From: Synechococcus sp. CB0101
GTDB taxonomy: Bacteria > Cyanobacteriota > Cyanobacteriia > PCC-6307 > Cyanobiaceae
Length of the DNA: 64,000 nucleotides
Assembly: GCF_000179235.2 (NCBI RefSeq)
Contig: NZ_CP039373.1
Location: 372,032-436,031 of the forward strand
Direction: 5' to 3'
Within the stretch, counting starts at the first letter, position 1, and each line of letters opens with the position of its first letter. Both the position numbers and the translations under genes were made by a program. This document shows positions 8,662 through 16,161 of the stretch, piece after piece. The notes under the pieces are model-generated. The model saw only the letters and a program-made list of their open reading frames with translations, did no database searches and was not told the origin of the DNA.

Positions 8662-10389
8662 CTACACCTTCTCGATCAAGGGTTGGTAAGTCGGCGTCCA
8701 TTCAGCTGCATCCAGGCATTGCATCGCCTCGTCGGGTGTGCGGGCAAACCTGGCCAGCCCCGCCTCTACGGCTTCCATGGCCACCGCATCAGCCACCACC
8801 CGGCCGATGCGGGGGGCATCGCACAAGGCTGGCATCAGGGCCTCGGATGGATTTCGGCTGGCGGGAATCTGCTGCGCCAGGGCATGCAGACCCGCATCAA
8901 TCAACGCATCGGTAATGCGCGTGATGCCGAGGGCCACAGCTGCAAATCCCAGCCCTGGGAAGAGGAAACAGTTGTTGCACTGCCCAACGACTCGTCCATT
9001 CACCGGTTTGAACGGGCTGCCGGTCGCCACCAGTGCGCGACCGTCTGTCCAACGCCACACATCGGCCGGCGCTGCTTCGGCCAGGTGGGTTGGATTGGAG
9101 AGCGGCAGGATGATCGGGTGCTCGCATGCGCTCAGCATGCTTTCCACCACAGGCTGGCTGAAGGCTCCAGCCACGGTGGATGTTCCGATCAGCACCGTTG
9201 GCTTCACCTGATCCACCACGGTCTGCAGATCCATCACCCCGCTGCTGCTGCGCGGCCATCCCTCCGTTTCCGCTGGATCCCGCCCGAGTTCCAGAGCTGC
9301 TGGGCTCACATCCACGCTCTCCCGGGTGACCAGCCCGCATCGATCGACCGCCCAGATCCGCTGCTTTGCTTCGCTTGCGCTCAGCCCCTCGGCTTGCAGC
9401 AACCGGAGCAGACCTTCGGCAATTCCGCAGCCTGCTGTGCCCGCACCGAAGATCACAATCCGCTGATCTCTGAGCTGTTGGCCCAGCCCTTGGCATCCGG
9501 CAAGCACGGCCGCACTCGCCACGCCACTGGTGCCCTGAATGTCGTCGTTGAAGCTTGGAAGCCTGTTGCGATAGCGATCCAGGATCGTTTTTGCGGTGTT
9601 GCGGCCGAAGTCTTCCCAGTGCAGGCAGGCACCTGGCAACACCGTGGCCACTGCCTCCACGAACTCATCAATGAAGGCTGCGTAAGCAGCACCCTGCAAT
9701 CGCGGTTGCCGCAGGCCTGGATACAGAGGATCGTTGAGCAGACTCTCCCGGTTGGTGCCCACATCCAGCACCACGGGGAGCACAGATTCCGGGTTCAGGC
9801 CAGCGCACAGCGTGTACACCGCGAGCTTGCCTTGACAGATATGAATGCCGCCAACGCCCTGATCGCCAATTCCGAGAATGCCCTCCGCATCGGTCACCAG
9901 CACCAGGCCGATTCCAGCGTTGGATCCAGTGCGCAGCACTTGCTCCAGGCGTCCAGCCTGACTCGCATTCAGAAACAGTCCATCCTGGGGTGTTCGGTAG
10001 GTCTGGCTGAAGCGCTGGATCACAGCTCCAACCGTTGGTGTGTAGACCACCGGCAGCACGGCCTCGAGGTGCGTGCGCAGGAAGGCGTGGAACAGCACCA
10101 CGTTGCTGCGCCGCAATCCATCCACAAAGCTGAATTGCTCAAGCGGCTGGTTGATCGATTGAAACGCTTGCCAGCAGCGCTCCACTTGCTGATCCAGACC
10201 TTCACACTGGGCCGGGAGCAACCCTTCCAAGGCAAAGATCCGGCGTTCTTCCGCGCTGAAGGCTGTGCCTTTGTTGAGGGCTGGTTGGCGCAGCAGCTCA
10301 AGGCCACGCAGTTCGGTTTGTCGTGGTGCCTTCCCAACCAGAGCTGTTTCAGCGGAGAGCAGCACCATGGTGCGAACCGTTTCGGGCAC
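8662..10389 (-). CDS. NAD(P)-dependent malic enzyme (575 aa)
   Basis: Oxidative decarboxylation of malate to pyruvate. The length and N-terminal layout match the large eukaryote-like class: the FLNASQAG region, the catalytic VVYTPTVGAVIQ tyrosine segment, the metal-binding FNDDIQGTSGVASAA motif, the dinucleotide fold FGAGTAGCGIAEGL and NPTHLAEAAP. NAD versus NADP preference cannot be read safely. The ATG at 10389 (MPETVRTMVLL) could be replaced by the second Met eight codons on. A ferredoxin gene follows. Confidence 0.95.
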   Translation of the reverse strand: MPETVRTMVLLSAETALVGKAPRQTELRGLELLRQPALNKGTAFSAEERRIFALEGLLPAQCEGLDQQVERCWQAFQSINQPLEQFSFVDGLRRSNVVLFHAFLRTHLEAVLPVVYTPTVGAVIQRFSQTYRTPQDGLFLNASQAGRLEQVLRTGSNAGIGLVLVTDAEGILGIGDQGVGGIHICQGKLAVYTLCAGLNPESVLPVVLDVGTNRESLLNDPLYPGLRQPRLQGAAYAAFIDEFVEAVATVLPGACLHWEDFGRNTAKTILDRYRNRLPSFNDDIQGTSGVASAAVLAGCQGLGQQLRDQRIVIFGAGTAGCGIAEGLLRLLQAEGLSASEAKQRIWAVDRCGLVTRESVDVSPAALELGRDPAETEGWPRSSSGVMDLQTVVDQVKPTVLIGTSTVAGAFSQPVVESMLSACEHPIILPLSNPTHLAEAAPADVWRWTDGRALVATGSPFKPVNGRVVGQCNNCFLFPGLGFAAVALGITRITDALIDAGLHALAQQIPASRNPSEALMPALCDAPRIGRVVADAVAMEAVEAGLARFARTPDEAMQCLDAAEWTPTYQPLIEKV

Positions 10390-10514
10390 TCAAGGGGATC
10401 GCTCCTGGGGCGATGGTCACCGTCACTACGAACCGATCCGCTCCTGCGTGCCTCATGACACAGATCTCTGCCACCTGAATCTGGGAGCTTTGAGCCGTTG
10501 AAGGAGGGTCGCTG

Positions 10515-10763
10515 ATGCCATCCCACTCATTACTGGCTCAATTCGGACAGCCCATCGCCAAGCGTTATCGCCTGATCAACGCCAGCTTCGAGGTTCATCC
10601 TCACCTCGATGCCATATACGACTCCCTTGAGGATGCGCTTACGGATGCGGCGGCCTGGTTGGCGTCGCATACGTCGTCGGCCCAGGCTGCGATCGGGGTG
10701 GAGGTGTGTACGCGTTCAGGTGAGTGGCGCACCCTGCGCCAGCCGGCTCCCCTGGCGGCTTAA
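10515..10763 (+). CDS. Conserved small hypothetical protein, 82 aa
   Basis: An 82-residue soluble protein, start MPSHSLLAQFGQP. A central acidic-helical segment (DSLEDALTDAAAWLASH) is followed by a strand-like end (AIGVEVCTRSGEWRTL). It resembles small cyanobacteria-specific proteins of unknown function. Preceded by an AAGGAGG ribosome-binding site at 10500-10506. The hairpin after it faces the other way and belongs to cyAbrB. Confidence 0.75.
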   Translation: MPSHSLLAQFGQPIAKRYRLINASFEVHPHLDAIYDSLEDALTDAAAWLASHTSSAQAAIGVEVCTRSGEWRTLRQPAPLAA

Positions 10764-10774
10764 GGCGTGCCAAC

Positions 10775-10801
10775 AAAAAAGCCCCGGCAACTGCCGGGGC
10801 T
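10775..10801 (-). terminator. Intrinsic terminator of the cyAbrB gene
   Basis: Read on the minus strand, AGCCCCGGC and GCCGGGGCT pair around a 4-base loop and are followed by six T. It lies 30 bases after the cyAbrB stop. Confidence 0.9.
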
Positions 10802-10830
10802 GTGCTTGAGGTGAATGGCCAAGACGGCAA

Positions 10831-11193
10831 TCACTCTTCTTCGGTGGCGCCAGCAGGGATCAGTTTGATCTGCTTGCGACCCAACTTGATTTCAAATTCG
10901 TCGCCGGGCTTGAGGTCGAGCATCGCGGTGTAAGCCTTGCCGATCAGCAGGTTGCCGTTGCCCTGCACAGTGGCGGTGTAGCTCAGCTTGCGACCACCTT
11001 TGCCGCGGCCGACGCCATCGTTACCGAGGCTCAGGCCTTTGGCTTCCAGCAGAGCTTCGTAGAAGGCGGTGAAGTTCAGACGCTCGCCACCATCCTTCTT
11101 GGTGCTCACATAGCCGCAGCTGCGCACCAGGTCGGATTTGGACACGTCGCCAAGTTCTTTAACCTTGGCCAGCAGATCAGAGCCGGTGAGCAT
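10831..11193 (-). CDS. cyAbrB-type transcriptional regulator
   Basis: A 120-residue DNA-binding protein of the cyanobacterial AbrB family, which has its AbrB-like domain in the C-terminal half (here about 65-115, TATVQGNGNLLIGKAYTAML and LKPGDEFEIKLGRKQIKL). The N-terminal half (LTGSDLLAKVKELGDVSKSD) is the family-specific helical part. These regulators influence carbon/nitrogen balance and NtcA-dependent genes in model strains. Ends with an acidic tail and its own terminator. Divergent from the small membrane protein at 11267. Confidence 0.93.
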   Translation of the reverse strand: MLTGSDLLAKVKELGDVSKSDLVRSCGYVSTKKDGGERLNFTAFYEALLEAKGLSLGNDGVGRGKGGRKLSYTATVQGNGNLLIGKAYTAMLDLKPGDEFEIKLGRKQIKLIPAGATEEE

Positions 11194-11266
11194 GGATCAA
11201 AATTGAATCAATCCAACAATAACGCTCAGCCGGTTCAGCGCCATCCCTTCTGCCCCGACTTTTGTC

Positions 11267-11428
11267 ATGTTTCTGATCGCCTGCCTCTCGATCCTGCCCC
11301 TGCTCTTGATCGTGTACTACACGATTCAGCGCACCGTGGGCCATCACAGCCGCCAGGAAACCCGCCACATGATTCAGGACATGGTGGTGGAAGCCATGAA
11401 CAAGCACGACGAAGACTTCGACGATTGA
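11267..11428 (+). CDS. Small single-pass membrane protein, 53 aa
   Basis: A short gene: ATG at 11267, TGA at 11426-11428. The first 20 residues (MFLIACLSILPLLLIVYYTI) form one membrane helix. The rest is a charged, amphipathic cytosolic or lumenal tail (QRTVGHHSRQETRHM then MVVEAMNKHDEDFDD). This pattern is protein-like, and the two longer overlapping frames in the region are compositionally nonsense. Function unknown. It converges on the deoxyribosyltransferase gene with a 4-base gap. Confidence 0.7.
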   Translation: MFLIACLSILPLLLIVYYTIQRTVGHHSRQETRHMIQDMVVEAMNKHDEDFDD

Positions 11429-11432
11429 CCGT

Positions 11433-11900
11433 CTAGCGGCTGCCGATCCAGCGCATCAGCGCTTTAGAAGGATCACGCAACTCGTCGATCGATCCATAGA
11501 GCCAGTCCTGCCATCCCTGTTGCGGGAGGCCACTGAACACCATCAGGTTGAGGGGATAGTCCTCGGAATCACTGCAGCGGCGGAAGTCGTCGCGGTAGAG
11601 AAACACCGGTTTTCCGAGGGCAATCGCTGCTCCCAACTCCAGCATCACCCCTTCATCCGGCGGAGTGCCATTCACGATGGCCAGCAGTGCATCCGCATCG
11701 CGTACATCCTGCAGATCCGCCTGGGCCACCCTCCAGGCCCAACCAGGCTCCGCCAGATCCACCTGGCCATTGCGACTGAACGGTTCCCACACGTCCAGGC
11801 CGATCTCTTCCAGGGCCGTGATGAAATCCGGCAACAGGCGCGCCCGCCAATGGGGCGAAAAGCCATAGGGCGATGCGAGGTAGAGGCTGGGGCGAGCCAT
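11433..11900 (-). CDS. Nucleoside 2-deoxyribosyltransferase-like protein
   Basis: A 155-residue member of the nucleoside 2-deoxyribosyltransferase superfamily, which transfers deoxyribose between bases or hydrolyses nucleotides. The N-terminal YLASPYGFSP matches the family's substrate loop. The segment ADALLAIVNGTPPDEGVMLE followed by LGAAIALGKPVFLYRDD carries the conserved catalytic Glu of the E-L-G motif. The start overlaps the stop of the upstream phosphoribosyltransferase (TGATG), so the two are translationally coupled. Whether it acts in salvage or hydrolyses unusual nucleotides is open. Confidence 0.88.
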   Translation of the reverse strand: MARPSLYLASPYGFSPHWRARLLPDFITALEEIGLDVWEPFSRNGQVDLAEPGWAWRVAQADLQDVRDADALLAIVNGTPPDEGVMLELGAAIALGKPVFLYRDDFRRCSDSEDYPLNLMVFSGLPQQGWQDWLYGSIDELRDPSKALMRWIGSR

Positions 11901-12283
11901 CAGCGAGAGGCGCGATACAGCTGTTCATCCGCTGCCGCTGCGGCAGCGTTCTCCCACGGAAACACAATCCATTCGCGCGAGTCGGTGATCTCCACGGCCT
12001 GCCACCACTGCGGCTCAGCTTTGCTCACCCACACCATCGTTGTGCAGCCTTCAAGCTCTCGATAGGGAGCGAGAGTCAGCCCGGTTTCATACACATCGTC
12101 CACGATCAGGCAGCCGGGTTCGGGTGAGGCCAGCAGCGGCTGCTCGAGCCGATGGCTGAGCACAACCGCCAGCACCAATCCGCCACGGGGAATGCCATGG
12201 ATGCCGCTGAAGCATTGCTCGCGGCAGCGTTCCACGATCGTGTCCACCGCCTGTTCGAAATCGAACCAACTGAGCTGCCGCAT
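11900..12283 (-). CDS. Phosphoribosyltransferase-domain protein
   Basis: A 127-residue, short type I phosphoribosyltransferase-like protein. GIPRGGLVLAVVLSHRL is the beta-strand/loop region, and CLIVDDVYETGLTLAP is the PRPP-binding motif, with the paired acidic residues present. It resembles Gpt/HPT-like purine phosphoribosyltransferases of cyanobacteria but is short, and lacks an obvious hood domain. Coupled to the downstream deoxyribosyltransferase, suggesting joint action on a base or nucleoside. Confidence 0.85.
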   Translation of the reverse strand: MRQLSWFDFEQAVDTIVERCREQCFSGIHGIPRGGLVLAVVLSHRLEQPLLASPEPGCLIVDDVYETGLTLAPYRELEGCTTMVWVSKAEPQWWQAVEITDSREWIVFPWENAAAAAADEQLYRASR

Positions 12284-12328
12284 CGCGAGCTGCGCCGAGA
12301 AGCTCTCCCTCCTAATCCACGCCTGTGT

Positions 12329-12532
12329 TCAGCCGTGGTGTTGTGGTGGTGCAGCACCCGAGGCCCGCTGGCTCTCCTTCCAATACATCACGTCATTCGC
12401 TCGGTGTAGTCCTGTCACCGTCTGGCATTCGCCGCTGGCCATGCACACCCTGTAGTCACCGCTTTCCAGATGCTCAATCGTGGATCCGCGCGGTGTGCGC
12501 ACCACCAGTCGTTGTTCCTTGGCCTCGCCCAT
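12329..12532 (-). CDS. Hypothetical protein, 67 aa
   Basis: A 67-residue soluble protein, beginning MGEAKEQRLVVRTPRGSTIE, with two close Cys (VCMASGECQTV). No known motif is recognised. It lies 45 bases upstream of the phosphoribosyltransferase start on the same strand, so it may lead that operon. Confidence 0.6.
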   Translation of the reverse strand: MGEAKEQRLVVRTPRGSTIEHLESGDYRVCMASGECQTVTGLHRANDVMYWKESQRASGAAPPQHHG

Positions 12533-12554
12533 CGCGGCACCTCCTAGTCCACCT

Positions 12555-12665
12555 CTAGCTCAGCCGGATCCGTGAGGTGAGCGCCACCAGGCTGAGATGG
12601 GCAAAGGCGCGGCCAACCGACAACACGGCCAGACCGATGCAAAGCGGGCAGTGCAGAACACTCAT
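12555..12665 (-). CDS. Possible 36-aa hydrophobic microprotein with CPLC motif
   Basis: An ATG at 12665 opens a 36-codon frame: MSVLHCPLCIGLAVLSVGRA, then FAHLSLVALTSRIRLS, ending TAG at 12555. It is hydrophobic enough for one membrane helix and carries a CPLC pair. It fits in the gap between YccF and the 67-aa gene, same strand. Too short for firm support. Confidence 0.35.
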   Translation of the reverse strand: MSVLHCPLCIGLAVLSVGRAFAHLSLVALTSRIRLS

Positions 12666-12744
12666 GCGGCCAGCATTGACGAGACGCCCGCTCTTGGCGG
12701 GAATCCTGCGGAAACTTCATTCGCATCCGTGCCCAATCGCTCGC

Positions 12745-13149
12745 TCAGCGGCGCGTTGGCACCACGGTCATTCCCACGGGAGCGAGGGCGATCAGGGCCA
12801 ACTTGATGTGCTGAATCCCGAAGGGGATGCCAATGATCGTGATGAAGCAGGCCAGGGCTGAAGCGAGATGGCCGATGGCCAGCCACCAGCCGGCTACCAC
12901 GAACCACAACACATTGCCGAGCAAGCCCAAGGGGCCCGTGCCCAGATCACCGCGCCCGCTCAGCTCCCGGCGGTTCACAGCTTCCTGGCCAAAGGGCCAG
13001 AGCGAAAAGGAGCCGATCACAAAACAGCTGCGGGCCCATGGCAGACCCACGATGGTGAGCGCGCACAGCAGGCCAGCGAGCCACCAACCAAGTGCCATCA
13101 CCAGCCCTCCCAGCAGCACCCACAGCAGATTGAGCAGAGCGCTGATCAC
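12745..13149 (-). CDS. YccF-domain inner-membrane protein
   Basis: A 134-residue membrane protein with two copies of the YccF domain, visible as two similar halves (NLLWVLLGGLVMALGWWLAG / NVLWFVVAGWWLAIGHLASA, each followed by a TIVGLPWA / TIIGIPFG turn). About four membrane segments. Function unknown in any organism; the length is as expected for the family. Confidence 0.88.
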   Translation of the reverse strand: MISALLNLLWVLLGGLVMALGWWLAGLLCALTIVGLPWARSCFVIGSFSLWPFGQEAVNRRELSGRGDLGTGPLGLLGNVLWFVVAGWWLAIGHLASALACFITIIGIPFGIQHIKLALIALAPVGMTVVPTRR

Positions 13150-13169
13150 TGGAACGGGCGTTTGAAGCG

Positions 13170-13322
13170 TCAGGCGCCGGAGTGGAGAGGCTCCAGACCG
13201 ATCTGGGATGCCGTCATTGTCTCCGCTTCCTGCAGCCGTTCGAGCACAAGATTCAGATCTTGATCGCTGAGTTCACCGTTGCTTTGCCATTTGAGGCAGG
13301 TTCGTCCCAGACAGGTGGCCAT
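13170..13322 (-). CDS. Hypothetical small protein, 50 aa
   Basis: A 50-residue protein starting MATCLGRTCLKWQSNGELSD, chosen because the upstream in-frame extension is Pro/Arg-rich low-quality sequence. The acidic helix DQDLNLVLERLQEAETM and two Cys are its only features. Function unknown. Confidence 0.5.
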   Translation of the reverse strand: MATCLGRTCLKWQSNGELSDQDLNLVLERLQEAETMTASQIGLEPLHSGA

Positions 13323-13414
13323 GGGGGGGCGTGTTGATGGCCCATCTCTTCGTCCGCCGATTGGGCTCAATCTGCTGCTCAATGGCGTTGTTCCGCTGCC
13401 CCCGAATGGGGGTA

Positions 13415-13618
13415 TCAGGCCGCCTCGCAGTGTTCCAGGTCGGCGAGGGGGGCGGTGAAGGTGGGGTTGCTCGAGCGGCGCAGGGGCCAGCGGCGCAGCC
13501 ATACGTGATCGCTGGCTGGATCCACATTCAGCACTTGATACGTGCCGTTGGGCTTGGAGCGCAGGCTCACGAAGCTGCCGGGTTGGATCGCCATCTCCTT
13601 TCCCCTGGACTCATGCAT
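13415..13618 (-). CDS. Hypothetical protein, 67 aa
   Basis: A small beta-rich soluble protein; AIQPGSFVSLRSKPNGTYQV and the following Trp-rich strand suggest an SH3-like barrel. Two starts compete: ATG 13618 (no visible ribosome-binding site) and ATG 13594 (AAGGAG directly abutting, too close to be ideal). Function unknown; it precedes the repair operon on the same strand order but is downstream of it. Confidence 0.6.
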   Translation of the reverse strand: MHESRGKEMAIQPGSFVSLRSKPNGTYQVLNVDPASDHVWLRRWPLRRSSNPTFTAPLADLEHCEAA

Positions 13619-13674
13619 CCAATCAGGCGATGGAACGCTTTGTAAGGATTTGTGTCCACCTGCTGACGCGGGCC

Positions 13675-16161
13675 TCAGGCCTCGGCACGGGTGGCTTCCT
13701 GAATCAGTCGCTGCACCCGATCCAGCAGTGATTCATTGCTGAGGCGGCTGTTGAGTCGTTCCACCAGCAACGGGAAGGCCAGGGGCCCTGGGCGGGCGAT
13801 TCGTTCCACTCGCCAAGTACTGCCCGCCAGGCGCTCGAGGGCTGAACGCAGGCGGTGCTGCTCGAGTTGTTCGTCGAGCACTTCACGCCGCGCCTGTTCC
13901 AGCAGCAGGCTCCCCGGCTCATGTTTCTGAAACACGTCAAAGAGAAGAGCGGCGCTGATCTGCAATTGGCCACCGGTTTTGTTCTGGCCGGGCATCGCCT
14001 GGCTGATCAGTCCGCTCACCTGGGCAATGGCCCTGAAGCGGCGCCGGCAGAGCTCAGAGAAGTTCAGCGCCTGCTCGAGATCGGATTCGAGGTGCTCGAG
14101 ATCCAGCAGGTCGTCGCCGTGGAGATCGAGCAAGTCCTCAAAGGGATAGGTCTTCGGCGCCAGCAGTTCAAAGCCGTAGTCGTTCACCGACACGGTGATC
14201 GTGCTGGCTTTGTGTCTGGCGAGGCGCCAGGCCCAGAGGAAGCCGATCCCCTCGTGCACAAACCTGCCTTCGAAGGGATACACAAACAGATGGCTGCCTT
14301 CGCGGCTTTTGCACAGCTCCACCAGCAGTTGATCGCTGCGGGGCAAGCCGGAGAGGTTGGCCTGCCGCTCCAGCAGCGGTTCGAGCGCCTGCAGTTCCGG
14401 TGTGTCGAGCCGGGCTTCGCCGGCTAGTGCTTGGGCACACCGATCCACTTCGTGCCGCAGATGGCGGCTGAGGAGATCGGAGAGGGCCATCTGGCCCCCA
14501 GCCCAGGCGGGCACCGTGGCGCTCTTTTTGGTGGTGGCTTTCACCTGGGCCGTCATCTCCCGCAGCCGCACAAACTCCAGCTGCCGGCCGGCGAAGAAGA
14601 ACACATCCCCGGGTTTCAGCCGCCCGATGAACGCTTCTTCCACATGGCCGATCACGGCCCCGCGCACGAAGCGCACCGTGACGGAGCGATCGGCTGTGAT
14701 CGTGCCGATGTTGAAGCGATGCAAGCGCGCGATCGTTTTGTCGAGCACCCGGTAGCGCCAGGGCTCACCCTCGGCGGGCGCTTCGTCGCTGTCGAGTCGG
14801 CAGCGCACGAGTTTGCGGTAGCGGGGATAGGCCGCCAGGCAGTCACCGCCGTGCTCGAGAAAGGCCAGGCACCACCGCCATTGCGCGTCGCTGAGCTGGC
14901 GGAAGCTCCAGCTCTGGCGCACCGTGGCCAACTCCTGCTCCGGGATCAACCCCGCTCCACAGGCCAGGCTGGTGAGGTGCTGCAACAGCACATCGAGCGG
15001 TAGCTGGGGCGGGCGGCGGTGCTCCACGAGTCCGTTCTCAAGGCCCCGGCGCATCGCGCTCACCTCCAGCAATTCGAGGGCATTGGTTGGCATGAACAGC
15101 ACCTGGGAGGTGCCGCCGGGGCAGTGGGCGCTGCGGCCGGCCCGTTGCAGCAGCCGGGCCAGGTTTTTGGCGCTGCCGATCTGCACCACCCGTTCCACGG
15201 GCTGAAAATCCACCCCTAGATCCAGGGAGCTGGTGCACACCACCCAGCGCAGTTCTCCGGCCTTCACCTGCGCTTCGATCGCTTCGCGCTCGGCCCGGTC
15301 GATGGCGCTGTGGTGCAGCGCCAGGGCTCCGTCCATTTCCGGGCAAGCAAAGCGCAGGCACTGATGCCAACGTTCCGCTTGGTTGCGGGTGTTGGTGAAC
15401 AGCAGGGTGCTCACCCCCGGCTCGAGGCCAGCCACCAGTTCCTCATACATGCGCAGGCCCAAGTGCCCGCCCCAGGGGAAGCCATCGATCGTGTCGGGGA
15501 GCAGCGAACGGATCTCAGTGGCCCGCTGGATGTCGGCGGTGATGATCTGCGGCGGCGCCGCGCCAACGCCCACGGCCGCCTGGGCCGCCTCCTCGAGGTT
15601 GCCGATGGTGGCGCTGATCGCCCAGGTGCGCAGTTGCGGTCGAAGCCGCCGCAACCAGCTCAGGCAGAGCTCGGTTTGGGTGCCGCGTTTGCTGCCCATC
15701 AGCTCGTGCCATTCGTCGAGCACCACGGCCTGCAGGTGCGCAAACAACTCCGGTGCCTTGGCATTGGCCAGCAGCACACTCAGCGATTCCGGCGTTGTGA
15801 TCAGGATTTCGGGCGGTTTGCGCAGTTGCTTGCTGCGTTCATGGGTGCTGGTGTCGCCGTTGCGGATCGCCACCCGCAGGGGCCAGCCCATGGCGCTGAT
15901 TGGTTGCTCGATCGCCAGGGCTAGATCGCGGCTCAGCGCCCGCAGCGGGGTGATCACCAGCAACTGCAGGCCCCCTGGCGCTGCCAGCATTTCGGCGATC
16001 GGGCCCATCACGGCGGCGTAGGTCTTGCCCGAGCCCGTCGGCACTTGCAGCAGGCCGCTGTCCCCGTTGAGGTGCGCCTGCCAGCACTGCCGCTGGAAGG
16101 CCATCGGTGTCCAGCCCTGCTGGGTAAACCAGGCTTCGATCGGGGCCAGCCGCTCGCTCAT
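13675..16161 (-). CDS. Ligase-associated Lhr-type DEXH helicase
   Basis: An 828-residue superfamily 2 ATP-dependent 3'-5' DNA helicase of the Lhr-core class found beside ATP-dependent DNA ligases (TIGR04121-type). Walker A is QVPTGSGKTYAAV near residue 40, Walker B is the DEWH box (VVLDEWHELMGSKRGT), motif III is SATIGN, and motif VI is LLQRAGRSAHCPGG. The remaining 450 residues are the winged-helix and Lhr-core parts. Its start overlaps the ligase stop by ATGA, so it is translated with the ligase. Expected role: unwinding or annealing at damaged ends before ligation. Confidence 0.94.
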   Translation of the reverse strand: MSERLAPIEAWFTQQGWTPMAFQRQCWQAHLNGDSGLLQVPTGSGKTYAAVMGPIAEMLAAPGGLQLLVITPLRALSRDLALAIEQPISAMGWPLRVAIRNGDTSTHERSKQLRKPPEILITTPESLSVLLANAKAPELFAHLQAVVLDEWHELMGSKRGTQTELCLSWLRRLRPQLRTWAISATIGNLEEAAQAAVGVGAAPPQIITADIQRATEIRSLLPDTIDGFPWGGHLGLRMYEELVAGLEPGVSTLLFTNTRNQAERWHQCLRFACPEMDGALALHHSAIDRAEREAIEAQVKAGELRWVVCTSSLDLGVDFQPVERVVQIGSAKNLARLLQRAGRSAHCPGGTSQVLFMPTNALELLEVSAMRRGLENGLVEHRRPPQLPLDVLLQHLTSLACGAGLIPEQELATVRQSWSFRQLSDAQWRWCLAFLEHGGDCLAAYPRYRKLVRCRLDSDEAPAEGEPWRYRVLDKTIARLHRFNIGTITADRSVTVRFVRGAVIGHVEEAFIGRLKPGDVFFFAGRQLEFVRLREMTAQVKATTKKSATVPAWAGGQMALSDLLSRHLRHEVDRCAQALAGEARLDTPELQALEPLLERQANLSGLPRSDQLLVELCKSREGSHLFVYPFEGRFVHEGIGFLWAWRLARHKASTITVSVNDYGFELLAPKTYPFEDLLDLHGDDLLDLEHLESDLEQALNFSELCRRRFRAIAQVSGLISQAMPGQNKTGGQLQISAALLFDVFQKHEPGSLLLEQARREVLDEQLEQHRLRSALERLAGSTWRVERIARPGPLAFPLLVERLNSRLSNESLLDRVQRLIQEATRAEA

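Noticed and set aside
8647-10458. A 603-codon plus-strand frame across malic enzyme
   Set aside because: Exactly antisense to a well-supported enzyme, and its translation is His/Gln/Cys-rich without any domain; GC-rich codon bias creates such shadows.
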